64,000 bases of DNA from Bacteroidota bacterium (GCA_018266575.1 JAFEAE010000016.1:282012-346011), one strand, 5' to 3'; positions 48,200-56,823 are shown, numbered from the stretch's first letter. Notes: generated by a model from the letters alone, not told the origin. Made by a program: numbers and translations.

Positions 48200-49174
48200 T
48201 TACCAACCGAGAATCCATGCAAAGATAAGCGGTGCTACTATGGTAGCATCGCTCTCTACAATAAATTTCGGCGTATGAATATCTAATTTACCCCACGTGA
48301 TTTTTTCATTCGGCACAGCCCCGGAATAAGAACCATAAGAAGTTGTTGAATCGGATATCTGGCAGAAATAACTCCAGAAAGGCACATCATGCCATTCCAG
48401 GTCCTGGTACATCATCGGCACCACGCATATCGGGAAATCTCCAGCAATGCCCCCGCCTATCTGGAAAAAACCAACTCCTTTTCCGGAAGAATTTTTTCGG
48501 TACCACTCACTTAATTCAACCATATATTCAATACCGCTTTTCATCGTTGCGGCTTTTAATTCTTTTTTAATCACATACGAAGCGAAAATATTCCCCATCG
48601 TACTGTCTTCCCACCCCGGCACTACTATCGGAATGTTTTTTTGCGCTGCGGCAAGCATCCAACTGTTTTTCGGGTCTATCTCATAATATTGCTCAAGCAC
48701 ACCACTCAGCAACATTTTGTACATATATTCATGCGGAAAAAAGCGTTCGCCCTTTGTATCCGCATCTTTCCATATTTTAAAAATATGTTGCTGCAATCTT
48801 CTGAATGCTTCTTCTTCCGGAATACATGTATCCGTTACGCGGTTATAATGGTTCTCCAATAAATCCCATTCTTCCTGCGGGCTCAGGTCGCGATAATTAG
48901 GCACACGTTTATAATGGCTATGCGCCACAAGGTTCATAATATCTTCTTCCAGGTTTGCGCCCGTGCAACTGATGATCGCAATTTTATCCTGCCGGATCAT
49001 TTCTGCTAAACTAATCCCTAACTCAGCAGTGCTCATCGCACCGGCAAGTGTAACCATCATTTTCCCGCCTTCATTCAAATGCGTTTCATAACCCTTAGCT
49101 GCATCCATTAACGCAGCTGCATTGAAATGACGATAGTGATGTTCGATAAATTGTGAAACAGGTCCTTTGCTCAT
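48200..49174 (-). CDS. Deoxyhypusine synthase family protein
   Basis: The 324-residue protein resembles eukaryotic deoxyhypusine synthase. It starts MSKGPVSQFIEHHYRHFNAA and has IISCTGANLEEDIMNLV and an NAD-site-like GGGIAGDFPICVVPMM. The catalytic Lys is in NEKITWGKLDIHTP, near residue 296, aligned with Lys329 of the human enzyme. Bacteria lack eIF5A, the known target, and such bacterial proteins may make homospermidine or modify another protein. The ATG at 49174 is preferred over 49207. A TACTTTTG box lies at 49205-49212. A TPR gene follows after 10 bp. Confidence 0.88.
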   Translation of the reverse strand: MSKGPVSQFIEHHYRHFNAAALMDAAKGYETHLNEGGKMMVTLAGAMSTAELGISLAEMIRQDKIAIISCTGANLEEDIMNLVAHSHYKRVPNYRDLSPQEEWDLLENHYNRVTDTCIPEEEAFRRLQQHIFKIWKDADTKGERFFPHEYMYKMLLSGVLEQYYEIDPKNSWMLAAAQKNIPIVVPGWEDSTMGNIFASYVIKKELKAATMKSGIEYMVELSEWYRKNSSGKGVGFFQIGGGIAGDFPICVVPMMYQDLEWHDVPFWSYFCQISDSTTSYGSYSGAVPNEKITWGKLDIHTPKFIVESDATIVAPLIFAWILGW

Positions 49175-49438
49175 AAAAAAGTATTTGCAATTGAAACAAG
49201 GCTGCAAAAGTAATTTTTTTTTATCAGTGGAGACGGGAATGAAAAAACTTAATCATTTATATTCATTTTACCTGTTCCTGCACCGCAACATATTATTTTT
49301 TTATTACCGGCAGCCGTAACTCCGGTTGAGTATCGTTGCGCTCCGTTCAACTAATGAATATATATTTAACACTGCAATGCCGAACGCATCCCGGCTATTA
49401 AGCAACAATAATTTCGTGTGCAATGCATGTTAAAAAAT
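49175..49438. other. Gap before the DHS-like gene, no gene seen
   Basis: Contains the promoter box of the DHS-like gene at its left end (49205-49212), AT-rich DNA in the middle, and the T-run of the next gene's terminator at the right. No repeats of the listed families and no coding frame were found. Confidence 0.5.
49205..49212 (-). promoter_or_regulatory. Bacteroidota -7 box (TACTTTTG) for the DHS-like gene
   Basis: An exact TAnnTTTG match on the minus strand, 30 bases before the ATG at 49174. The upstream ATG at 49207 lies inside the box, which argues against it as start. Confidence 0.5.
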
Positions 49439-49468
49439 AAGCGATCCCGCTTTGCAGCAGGACCGCTT
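49432..49468 (-). terminator. Intrinsic terminator of the PepSY-like gene
   Basis: The stem (49439-49468) has AAGCG / CGCTT at the base, TCC / GGA and GC pairs above and a 6-base loop. On the minus strand it is followed by a T-run. Confidence 0.75.
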
Positions 49469-49501
49469 TCATTTTCCAACCAAAACCGAACTTAGAGAAA
49501 A

Positions 49502-49948
49502 TTATGCTTTTTTAGTTTTTTTGAAAACTGACCATGTATTGAAATCTGTTGATTGCAGTGTGATTGTTTCATCTGCACTTTCCAAAGTAACATAGTAAGT
49601 AGTTTGTCCTTCGTTTGCCATTTCGAAGAGGTTAGATATCCAACGGTCACTATATTTTTTCTTTAACTCTGTTTGCAGGTTAATAGGCAATTGTTCAGAA
49701 AGAATATTGCGAATCACAGCTATTAAATCACCATCCTGGTTGTAATATGCAAACATCACCTGGCTGCTCATGGTAAATGTGGCCTTCGTAAAATTTTCTT
49801 CTTTTTGCCATGATACATTGCTTGCGCCTGAAAAATTGTTTTCAAAAGAAGTTTGTGCTTTAGATACGTTTGTTCCGCCATCGTTAGCGAAAGCTGTTGT
49901 CAATGCTACTGCGAGCATCATGCCGATTGTAAGGATTGTCTTTTTCAT
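49502..49948 (-). CDS. Secreted PepSY-like protein, copy 1
   Basis: The 148-residue protein has a signal peptide (ending TTAFA) and a small alpha/beta body with ASNVSWQKEENFTKATF, MFAYYNQDGDLIAVIRNI and LPINLQTELKKKYSDRWI. This is the order of the PepSY-like / DUF2874 periplasmic proteins of Bacteroidota, and a related protein is encoded at 52785-53231. The function is not known. It is monocistronic, with its own terminator. Confidence 0.82.
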   Translation of the reverse strand: MKKTILTIGMMLAVALTTAFANDGGTNVSKAQTSFENNFSGASNVSWQKEENFTKATFTMSSQVMFAYYNQDGDLIAVIRNILSEQLPINLQTELKKKYSDRWISNLFEMANEGQTTYYVTLESADETITLQSTDFNTWSVFKKTKKA

Positions 49949-50321
49949 AACAGAAATTTTTATAGTTTTTTTGTTTTTTTCTATTTAATAAGACGCAGGC
50001 TTTTAAAAGATGTTGCACGTGTTGCTAAAATTTTTTTATTTATTTTTTTTCATCGCCTGTCTCTTGATAAATATGACGCAGCAAAATTATTTATGTTACA
50101 GCCCTTCACAAGTTAATAGTGACCAATGGCAGCGATTGTTAAAGACATTAAGAAAAATCAGTGATAACGATCAATTAACCAATCACTTGAAAGCCTTTAC
50201 CATAGTGGCTTTCATGGGTTTTATAAGTTGGCATTACTGTCGTGTTAAGAAATTCTTAATAGAGAAATCCGGGCTGGATTATCTCAATAAAGCACTTATT
50301 TCTTCATTGTATCTTTGTGTT
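49949..50321. other. Gap before the AcpH-like gene, possible decayed reading frame
   Basis: The AcpH-like frame is open upstream to an ATG at 50010, but family members start at 50322 and the promoter box sits at 50310. The upstream 104 codons include SDQWQRLLKTL and a later W-H-Y-C, which faintly recall the N-terminus of IS5-type transposases. Otherwise the gap is AT-rich with a few A and T runs. Confidence 0.4.
50310..50317 (+). promoter_or_regulatory. Bacteroidota -7 box (TATCTTTG) 4 bases before the AcpH-like ATG
   Basis: An exact TAnnTTTG match, the same box and spacing as at pheS. It supports the start at 50322. Confidence 0.6.
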
Positions 50322-50906
50322 ATGAATTACCTCGCTCACGCATATTTATCTTTCGGTTACCCGGAACTGTTAGTAGGCAATATGATCAGCGACTTTGTAA
50401 AAGGGAAAAAGAAATTTGATTACAGCAAGGGAATTCAAAACGGAATTATGCTGCATCGTGCAATTGATGAATTCACAGATACGCATGAAGCAACCAAAGA
50501 AGCAAAAAAATATTTTAAAGACGATTATGGCTTGTATGCCGGTGCATTTATTGATATTGTGTATGATCATTTCCTCTCAAAAGATAAAAATGAATTTCGC
50601 GGTGATGCGCTGCAGCAATTCTCTTTGAAAACCTATTCACAATTACAGGCTTTCGAGCCTGTTTTTCCTGAGCGGTTTCAGCGCATGTTCTACTATATGA
50701 AAACTCAGGATTGGTTGTTTCATTATCAATTTGCCCAGGGTGTAAAAAACAGTTTTAACGGTTTAACAAGAAGGGCAAAGTATATGAACGATTATGAAAC
50801 TGCATTCGATATTTTTGAAACGAATTATGATGCATTGAAAAATTGTTATGAGGATTTTTTCCCTTCTGTGAAAAATTTTACTTTGAAAAAAATAAATCAC
50901 GTATAA
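50322..50906 (+). CDS. AcpH-like acyl carrier protein phosphodiesterase (DUF479)
   Basis: The 194-residue protein belongs to the family of AcpH, which removes the phosphopantetheine arm from acyl carrier protein. It starts MNYLAHAYLSFGYPELLVG, and an internal GNMISDFVKGKKKFDY and LHRAIDEFTDTHEA supply the HD-like metal-binding residues. YDHFLSKDKNEF is the later conserved part. Many Bacteroidota genomes have this gene without a proven activity, so AcpH activity is a family inference. asnB follows 40 bp later on the same strand. Confidence 0.88.
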   Translation: MNYLAHAYLSFGYPELLVGNMISDFVKGKKKFDYSKGIQNGIMLHRAIDEFTDTHEATKEAKKYFKDDYGLYAGAFIDIVYDHFLSKDKNEFRGDALQQFSLKTYSQLQAFEPVFPERFQRMFYYMKTQDWLFHYQFAQGVKNSFNGLTRRAKYMNDYETAFDIFETNYDALKNCYEDFFPSVKNFTLKKINHV

Positions 50907-50946
50907 AAATTTTCTTGTTCCTTCGCAGAATACAGATATTTAAAAC

Positions 50947-52788
50947 ATGTGCGGCATTGCAGGCATCATATCAACTAACACATCACAGGTTTATGCAGAA
51001 CGCCTGCATAAAATGACGGATGCTATTGCACATCGCGGGCCAGATGGCGAAGGATTTTGGACTAATAATACACAATCTGTAGGTTTCGGGCATCGTCGTT
51101 TAGCTATCATCGATCTTAGCAAAAATGCTTCTCAGCCGATGCATTTTCTGGATAGATATACTATCATCCATAATGGCGAGATCTATAATTATATTGAGTT
51201 AGGAAATGAGCTGAAAAAAAAAGGATATCAATTCCGTTCCCGCTCCGATACGGAAGTTATTTTAGCGGCTTATGATTTGTACAAAGCAGAATGCCTGCAG
51301 TATTTCGATGGAATGTTCGCCTTTGCAATCTGGGACGAAAAAGAGCAAAACCTTTTTTGTGCACGTGACCGTTTCGGCGAAAAACCATTTTATTATTCAT
51401 TTGATGAAAAACAATTTCTTTTTGCTTCAGAACGAAAAGCTTTGTGGGCAGCGGGCGTTGAAAAAAAAATAAATAACCCTTTATTATTAAATTATCTCAC
51501 GCTCGGGTTAACACAAACTGCAGCAGACAACACCATCACTTTTCACCAGGATATTTTTTCATTACCTGCAGCGCATTATATAAGCCTGCAACTTCCTTCT
51601 TTTACATTTACGTTGACAAGATATTGGGATGCTGATAAAGAAACGGCAATAAAGATTAATGAAAAGGACGCTGTTGAAAAGCTAAAGGAATTATTAACTC
51701 TTTCTGTTCAAAGAAGATTACGTAGTGACGTTGCTACCGGAACTTCGTTGAGTGGCGGGCTTGATAGTTCTTCTATTGTAGCTTTTATAAAACAAGTGCA
51801 GTCGGAAAACCAGTTGCAAACTTTCTCTGCCGTGTTTCCCGGTTTTGAAAAAGATGAATCAAAATACATTGATCTTATTACCCAAAAATTTTCAATTGCA
51901 AATCACAAGGTTTCTCCTTCAGTTGAAACGCTGATTACTGATCTTGAAAAATTATGTTTTCACCAGGAAGAACCGTTTTCTTCATCCAGCATTTATGCCC
52001 AATACAAAGTATTTGAGCTGGCAAAACAATATGATGTAAAAGTGCTGCTTGATGGGCAAGGCGCAGATGAAACGCTTGCAGGCTATTCCAAATATATTCC
52101 CTGGTTTTTACAGGAATTGTTGAGAAAAAAATATAGCAGCTTCCGAAGTGAATTAACAGCGTTCAAAAAAAGTGAAATCCCTTTTGAGTGGGGTTTGAAA
52201 AATTATTTAGCTGCATTGTTTCCGTTGCAAATTCCGGGTTATCTCGAAAAACGAGATATAAAAAAGATCAAAAGAAATGGGGATATAAATAACGATTTCA
52301 AACAACAATTTTTAGATGTTCAATCTATTTACAAACCTCTTGTCGTAAAATTGAATGATATTCTTTATTTCAATACCAATCAATTTGGCTTGGAAGAATT
52401 GCTGCGATATGCCGATAGAAATTCAATGGCCCATGGGAGAGAAATACGTTTGCCTTTTTTAAGCCATGAGTTGGTAACATTCATCAACTCCCTGCCATCC
52501 CGATATAAAATGCATAATGGCTGGACCAAATGGATATTGCGGAAAACATGCAATGATATGCTACCAGAGGAAATTACCCGGAGAAAAGATAAGATTGGTT
52601 ACGAACCCCCGCAAAAATTGTGGATGGAAAATAAAACCTTACAGGAATATCTACACGAAGCAAAGAAAAAATTGATCACTCAACACATTTTAAAGCCGGA
52701 AGTATTGAACAAAAAAAATCAGCCGCTTGATGCACATGCGGCTGATAATTTTGACTGGCGTTATATTGTTGCTGCTGCTTTTGTCTAA
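50947..52788 (+). CDS. asnB: Asparagine synthase (glutamine-hydrolysing)
   Basis: The 613-residue enzyme makes asparagine from aspartate with glutamine as nitrogen donor. The N-terminal nucleophile Cys2 is in MCGIAGII, and the glutaminase domain continues with IAHRGPDGEGFW and IHNGEIYNY. The ATP pyrophosphatase loop is SLSGGLDSSSIVAF, with LLDGQGADETLAGY after it. Such long AsnB forms are common in polysaccharide clusters and as general asparagine synthases. No sugar gene is close, so I prefer the general role. The stop overlaps the stop of the converging PepSY-like gene. Confidence 0.95.
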   Translation: MCGIAGIISTNTSQVYAERLHKMTDAIAHRGPDGEGFWTNNTQSVGFGHRRLAIIDLSKNASQPMHFLDRYTIIHNGEIYNYIELGNELKKKGYQFRSRSDTEVILAAYDLYKAECLQYFDGMFAFAIWDEKEQNLFCARDRFGEKPFYYSFDEKQFLFASERKALWAAGVEKKINNPLLLNYLTLGLTQTAADNTITFHQDIFSLPAAHYISLQLPSFTFTLTRYWDADKETAIKINEKDAVEKLKELLTLSVQRRLRSDVATGTSLSGGLDSSSIVAFIKQVQSENQLQTFSAVFPGFEKDESKYIDLITQKFSIANHKVSPSVETLITDLEKLCFHQEEPFSSSSIYAQYKVFELAKQYDVKVLLDGQGADETLAGYSKYIPWFLQELLRKKYSSFRSELTAFKKSEIPFEWGLKNYLAALFPLQIPGYLEKRDIKKIKRNGDINNDFKQQFLDVQSIYKPLVVKLNDILYFNTNQFGLEELLRYADRNSMAHGREIRLPFLSHELVTFINSLPSRYKMHNGWTKWILRKTCNDMLPEEITRRKDKIGYEPPQKLWMENKTLQEYLHEAKKKLITQHILKPEVLNKKNQPLDAHAADNFDWRYIVAAAFV

Positions 52789-53231
52789 TCCCTTTTTTCG
52801 ATGCGGTCTACAACTTCCATATTCCCTGATTCATCGGACTTAACTGATATCCAGCCTTTATCATCTTTGAGCTGAACAAAGTATACCGTTCCATCAGAGT
52901 TTGAAACTTCAGTAACTATATCGATTGTTTTAGAAGGATATTCTTTTTTCACTTTGTAAAGAATATTCAAAGGGAGACGTTGTTCTTTGTAATACCTGAT
53001 CGAACTTAATAAGTTCCCATCTTTATCATAAGTTACTTTCACAAGGATATCATTTTGCGTGAAGCTCACAAAATATGAGTCCGGATATTCTGTCCATTTC
53101 ACATGTTTCGCTTCTGCAAAAACTGCATGAAATGATTGCAATACTTTCTGGTTGATTTCGGCTTTAACGGTAAAAGAGCTCAAAGAAACAACACCTGCAA
53201 TTAAGGCGATGGCTAGCAAATTCTTTTTCAT
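52785..53231 (-). CDS. Secreted PepSY-like protein, copy 2
   Basis: The 148-residue protein has a signal peptide (MKKNLLAIALIAGV, ending TVKA) and a body with AKHVKWTEYPDSYFVSFTQ, VKVTYDKDGNLLSSIRYYK and LPLNILYKVKKEYPSKTI. The same order of elements is seen in the protein at 49502-49948, so the two are paralogs with low identity. I chose the ATG at 53231, since the 22 codons before it do not fit a signal peptide. The stop codon overlaps the asnB stop by 3 bases in convergent orientation. Confidence 0.82.
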   Translation of the reverse strand: MKKNLLAIALIAGVVSLSSFTVKAEINQKVLQSFHAVFAEAKHVKWTEYPDSYFVSFTQNDILVKVTYDKDGNLLSSIRYYKEQRLPLNILYKVKKEYPSKTIDIVTEVSNSDGTVYFVQLKDDKGWISVKSDESGNMEVVDRIEKRD

Positions 53232-53625
53232 TGGTAAATACTTTTGTGTTGATAAAAACGAATTGACAGGACTAAAGTACAGTTGCGTTTGAGCCAAGTC
53301 AAGAACATCTTTACGACTGGCGGCAAATGTTAAAGGCTTAATACAGGCTTAACATTTCCAATCTACGATAATATTCGTATTTTTTCATGAAACACAGGCC
53401 AGTACTATGTTTGCAAAATGTTGCATGCTATTTTTCAGACCGGGTTAAGCTTTTGTTAAACTGGAATTGCGGAATTGACAACTACAAAAATCAGTATCTA
53501 AAACCACATCGGTTTTCAAAAATGCTGATAATTTTTGCTGTTTTTTATAGTTTATCATTCATCAAATAGACGGAAGAAGTATCGAATAATTCCCCAACTT
53601 TGCGGACTGAACAATTTATACGAAA
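53232..53625. other. 394-bp gap between divergent genes, no gene recognised
   Basis: AT-rich, with a 60-codon frame at 53387-53569 that has no recognisable content and probably is not a gene. It must hold the promoters for the PepSY-like gene and the trans-sulfuration gene. Only a near-match, CAACTTTG (53594-53601), is seen for the latter. No riboswitch fold for S-adenosylmethionine was recognised. Confidence 0.5.
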
Positions 53626-54765
53626 ATGAAACTTGCTACCAAACTTATTCATGCGGGAGTAGAACCAGATCCATCTACAGGCGCAATCATGACACCTATT
53701 TATCAAACATCTACGTATGTGCAGGAAGCACCTGGAAAAAATAAAGGATATGAATATGCACGTTCACAAAACCCCACACGCAAAGCATTGGAAGATGCAT
53801 TGGCCATTATTGAAAATGGGAAATATGGATTAAGCTTCAGCAGTGGTGTTGCAGCAACTGATGCCGTTATTAAATTATTACAGCCAGGTGATGAAGTTAT
53901 TGCCGGTAACGATCTGTATGGCGGAACATTCAGGCTGTTTACAAAAGTGTTTGAACGTTTCGGGATAAAATTTCATTTTGTTAACATGTCTGATGCGGCG
54001 AGCATCAAATCATTTATTAACAGCAATACAAAGCTGATATGGGTTGAAACGCCGACAAACCCGCTGATCAATATCATAGATATTGAAGATGTTGCTGCAC
54101 TTGCAAAAAAACATTCCATATTAACTTGTGTTGACAATACATTCGCTTCGCCATTTTTGCAAAACCCTCTTGATCTTGGTGCAGATATTGTATTGCATTC
54201 CTCTACCAAATATCTTGGCGGGCACAGTGATGTAATCAACGGAGGGCTTGCATTAAATGATGCTGAACTTCGAGAAAAATTATACTTCATACAAAAAAGT
54301 TGTGGTGCAGTTCCGGGGCCTCAGGATTGTTTTTTAGTATTACGCGGATTGAAAACCTTGCATGTGCGTATGGAAAGGCATTGCAGCAACGGAGAAAAAG
54401 TTGCACATTTTCTAAGGAGCAATTCAAAAATTGCGAAAGTATATTGGTGTGGTTTTGAAGATCATCCCGGTTATAAAGTTGCCAAAAAACAAATGCGTGG
54501 TTTCGGTGGAATGTTGAGTTTTGAATTGAAAGATAACAGCGAACAGGAAGCAAGAAGGGTATTGAGCTCTACAAAAGTTTTTTCATTGGCGGAAAGTTTA
54601 GGTGGCGTTGAATCTTTGATCAACCACCCCGCAAGTATGACGCATGCTTCTATTCCCCGTGAGCAGCGTATTAAAAACGGGTTGAGCGATTCACTCATTC
54701 GTTTAAGTGTTGGGATTGAAGACGTAGATGATCTGATAGAAGATTTGAAACAAGCAATTGGTTAA
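53626..54765 (+). CDS. Cystathionine gamma-synthase / gamma-lyase type PLP enzyme
   Basis: The 379-residue enzyme belongs to the Cys/Met metabolism PLP family. PLP Lys is in HSSTKYLGGHSDVINGG. Other motifs are QTSTYVQEAPG, EYARSQNPTRKALE with the phosphate-binding Tyr and Arg, FSSGVAATDAVIKLL, VETPTNPLINI, and LAESLGGVESLINHPASMTH at the C-terminus. MetB, MetC-like and MccB proteins look alike in sequence, so the direction (methionine synthesis or cysteine formation) is not settled. It is a single gene, with a perfect palindrome at its 3' end. Confidence 0.92.
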   Translation: MKLATKLIHAGVEPDPSTGAIMTPIYQTSTYVQEAPGKNKGYEYARSQNPTRKALEDALAIIENGKYGLSFSSGVAATDAVIKLLQPGDEVIAGNDLYGGTFRLFTKVFERFGIKFHFVNMSDAASIKSFINSNTKLIWVETPTNPLINIIDIEDVAALAKKHSILTCVDNTFASPFLQNPLDLGADIVLHSSTKYLGGHSDVINGGLALNDAELREKLYFIQKSCGAVPGPQDCFLVLRGLKTLHVRMERHCSNGEKVAHFLRSNSKIAKVYWCGFEDHPGYKVAKKQMRGFGGMLSFELKDNSEQEARRVLSSTKVFSLAESLGGVESLINHPASMTHASIPREQRIKNGLSDSLIRLSVGIEDVDDLIEDLKQAIG

Positions 54766-54769
54766 TTGA

Positions 54770-54802
54770 AGGCTTGTAAGGTTTTGAAAACCTTACAAGC
54801 CT
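54770..54802. repeat. Perfect palindrome, 16-bp arms, 1-base centre
   Basis: AGGCTTGTAAGGTTTT and its exact complement flank a single G. It begins 4 bases after the stop of the preceding gene. There is no T-run, so termination is possible but unproven. The AGGTTTT-G-AAAACCT core is shared with 3333-3361 and 58037-58102. Confidence 0.75.
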
Positions 54803-54817
54803 CGCAGATAACAAATA

Positions 54818-55591
54818 ATGATTACAGAAGAATTAAAAATTTTCTTAGACAAAAAGGTTGATGAATACAATCAACCTTTTTTTATTAAAGATGATCCGAT
54901 ATCTGTTCCGCATCGTTTCAGCAAAAAACAGGATATTGAGATCGCTGGTTTTTTTTCTGCAATTTTTGCCTGGGGAAACCGTACTACGATCATCAAAAAA
55001 ACGGAAGAGCTGCTTTCATTAATGGATAATGCCCCCTATAACTTTTGTTTGCATCATTCAGATGAAGAATTAAAACGCCTGCTTCAATTTAAACACCGGA
55101 CATTCAACCCGACAGACTTGCTTTATTTTGTTGAGTTCTTTAAAAGCCATTACTCCAATAATAATTCCCTGGAAACCGCTTTTACAAAATGGATGGATAA
55201 ACATGATAAAACAACAGAACAAGCCTTGAATGGTTTCTACAATTATTTTTTTCAGCTTGCAGACGCGCCTTTGCGCACACGAAAACATATAGCAGCCCCG
55301 CAAAAAAATTCTTCCTGCAAACGTTTAAATATGTTTTTGCGATGGATGGTAAGAAAAGATAATAAAGGCGTTGATTTCGGGATATGGAAAAAAATTTCCC
55401 CTTCACAACTTATTTGCCCTATCGATCTGCATGTGGCACGTGTTGTAAAAAAATTTGGATTGTTAGAGAGAAATCAAACGGACTGGAATGCTGCACTGGA
55501 GTTGACCGCACATTTGCGTACATTAGATAACAGCGACCCGGTGAAATATGATTTCGCGTTGTTTGGGCTTGGAGCGGTTGAACGATTTTAA
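54818..55591 (+). CDS. TIGR02757 family protein (DUF2400)
   Basis: The 257-residue protein matches the TIGR02757 pattern: FIKDDPISVPHRFSKKQDIE at the start, IFAWGNRTTIIKKTEELL, then RLNMFLRWMVRKDNKGVDFG and CPIDLHVARVVKKFGLLERN. The last part resembles the helix-hairpin-helix and metal region of DNA glycosylase-like folds. The function is unknown. It follows the trans-sulfuration gene after a 52-bp gap that holds a palindrome. Confidence 0.9.
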   Translation: MITEELKIFLDKKVDEYNQPFFIKDDPISVPHRFSKKQDIEIAGFFSAIFAWGNRTTIIKKTEELLSLMDNAPYNFCLHHSDEELKRLLQFKHRTFNPTDLLYFVEFFKSHYSNNNSLETAFTKWMDKHDKTTEQALNGFYNYFFQLADAPLRTRKHIAAPQKNSSCKRLNMFLRWMVRKDNKGVDFGIWKKISPSQLICPIDLHVARVVKKFGLLERNQTDWNAALELTAHLRTLDNSDPVKYDFALFGLGAVERF

Positions 55592-55648
55592 AACGCAAAC
55601 AAGTACGGATTTGAGCGAATTATACAAATGAATTTTGCCACAGATTGA

Positions 55649-55672
55649 AATGGTGAATAGTCAATCGTGAAT
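55649..55672. repeat. GGTGAATAGTCAATCGTGAAT-type repeat
   Basis: A single copy of the GTGAATGGTCAAT family, in the gap before the 108-residue hypothetical gene. Confidence 0.4.
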
Positions 55673-55688
55673 CTGTGACTATTTAAAA

Positions 55689-56015
55689 ATGCTATTTATT
55701 ATGAAAGAGTTGATTCTTGTGTTGCGAAAAGATATGCAATTAGAACTTGCAGATAATATTTCATTGGAAGAAATCAAGGAGCAGCTTGCAGGTTATGTTA
55801 ATGATCTTATCAGTAATGATTTTGAAAAACTGGTATCATTGTTATACCGTGTTGATGTGAGTGAAAAAAAATTAAAGAAAATGTTGAATGAAAATAAAAA
55901 CACCGATGCCGGAAAAATCATTGCTGAATTAATTATTGAAAGGCAGGCTCAAAAAATAAAAACAAGAAATGAATATAAAAAACGGGATGATGTTAGCGAT
56001 GAAGAAAAATGGTGA
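55689..56015 (+). CDS. Small charged protein of unknown function
   Basis: The 108-residue product (or 104 from Met5 at 55701) is helical and highly charged, with ISLEEIKEQLAGYVNDLIS and VDVSEKKLKKMLNENKN, and a Lys/Glu-rich tail. It has no signal peptide or membrane segment. I do not recognise a family. Frequent Asp, Glu and Lys together with regular spacing make it look like a real cytosolic protein. A repeat copy (56055-56109) lies directly downstream. Confidence 0.65.
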   Translation: MLFIMKELILVLRKDMQLELADNISLEEIKEQLAGYVNDLISNDFEKLVSLLYRVDVSEKKLKKMLNENKNTDAGKIIAELIIERQAQKIKTRNEYKKRDDVSDEEKW

Positions 56016-56054
56016 AGAATTTTACGGAGAAGACCAAAGCTCATTGTTGTACAA

Positions 56055-56109
56055 CCGATGAAAGGATTGCGACGCAACGATGATGCTATGAAAAACTGAA
56101 GCTGGTATT
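56055..56109 (-). repeat. 55-bp dispersed repeat, near-identical inverted copy of 5687-5740
   Basis: TGCGACGCAACGATG (56067-56081) with flanks GATGAAAGGAT and GCTGGTATT matches the complement of the copy upstream of the dehydrogenase gene. The copies are 50 kb apart and in opposite orientation. Confidence 0.8.
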
Positions 56110-56117
56110 ATAAAAAA

Positions 56118-56807
56118 TCAGTCCTGAACTACTTCTTCCCTTTTCTTAGAGAACATTAACTCTTTTACTTTCTGTTTGTCTTCCTTTTCTTTTTTCAGGT
56201 CGAACATTGTTCCGAAGACCCTGTCCCAGATAGTGGTGCTTACACCATAACCCTGGTGTTCGTTTTTATAATGATGAAGATGATGGTTTCTCCATAAAGG
56301 TTTCATCCATTTGAATGGCGGATTCCAGGCATGGATGGCATAATGCATGCTTCCATACATTAGATAACCCAACAGGAAACCGGGGAAGAACATGAATGAA
56401 TATTCGCGGAGGACAAGATACTGCAATGAAAAAATAATTGAAGCAAGGATAATACTTGGTACCGGCGGCATAAATAAACGCTCCCTGTCCCTCGGGTACT
56501 CATGATGGTTACCATGCATTACATACACTACTTTACGCGCACGCCCGCTTTCTGCCACCCAATGAAATACAAAACGGTGCATGATGTATTCGAAAAAAGT
56601 CCAGAAAAACATTCCTGCAAAAAAAATAGAAACGATATACGTTGCATTGAACCCCAATGCCACATTACTATGATAAAGCATGTATGCAATAACGGGCAAG
56701 TACATTCCCCAGATTACGAGGGGATGTGTTTTGGTTAGCATTTCAAGATAATCGTTTTTGAAAAGCTGTGCCTGCCCTTTATTATGAATTTTTTCAAATT
56801 TCATCAC
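56118..56807 (-). CDS. Sterol desaturase / fatty acid hydroxylase family protein
   Basis: The 229-residue di-iron membrane enzyme has about four hydrophobic segments and the His clusters HRFVFHW, HGNHHEYPRD, HYAIHAW and HHLHHYKNEHQGYG. This set matches the fatty acid hydroxylase superfamily, in particular proteins like fatty acid 2-hydroxylase. Bacteroidota make sphingolipids and hydroxy fatty acids, so such a substrate is plausible but not shown. A TACTTTTG box at 56824-56831 precedes it. The gene is alone on its strand. Confidence 0.9.
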   Translation of the reverse strand: MMKFEKIHNKGQAQLFKNDYLEMLTKTHPLVIWGMYLPVIAYMLYHSNVALGFNATYIVSIFFAGMFFWTFFEYIMHRFVFHWVAESGRARKVVYVMHGNHHEYPRDRERLFMPPVPSIILASIIFSLQYLVLREYSFMFFPGFLLGYLMYGSMHYAIHAWNPPFKWMKPLWRNHHLHHYKNEHQGYGVSTTIWDRVFGTMFDLKKEKEDKQKVKELMFSKKREEVVQD

Positions 56808-56823
56808 GCTTCAGGTTAGTAGG

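Noticed and set aside
49325..49345. Further copy of the CATCGTTGCG repeat (AGTATCGTTGCGCTCCG)
   Set aside because: The core is broken after TCGTTGCG and the flanks do not match the family.
53387..53569. 60-codon frame in the gap before the trans-sulfuration gene
   Set aside because: No promoter, family resemblance or neighbour support was seen, and the length is within chance for AT-rich DNA with few stops.
53232..53625. SAM riboswitch upstream of the Cys/Met PLP enzyme gene
   Set aside because: No paired helices with the usual conserved core could be recognised in the gap.
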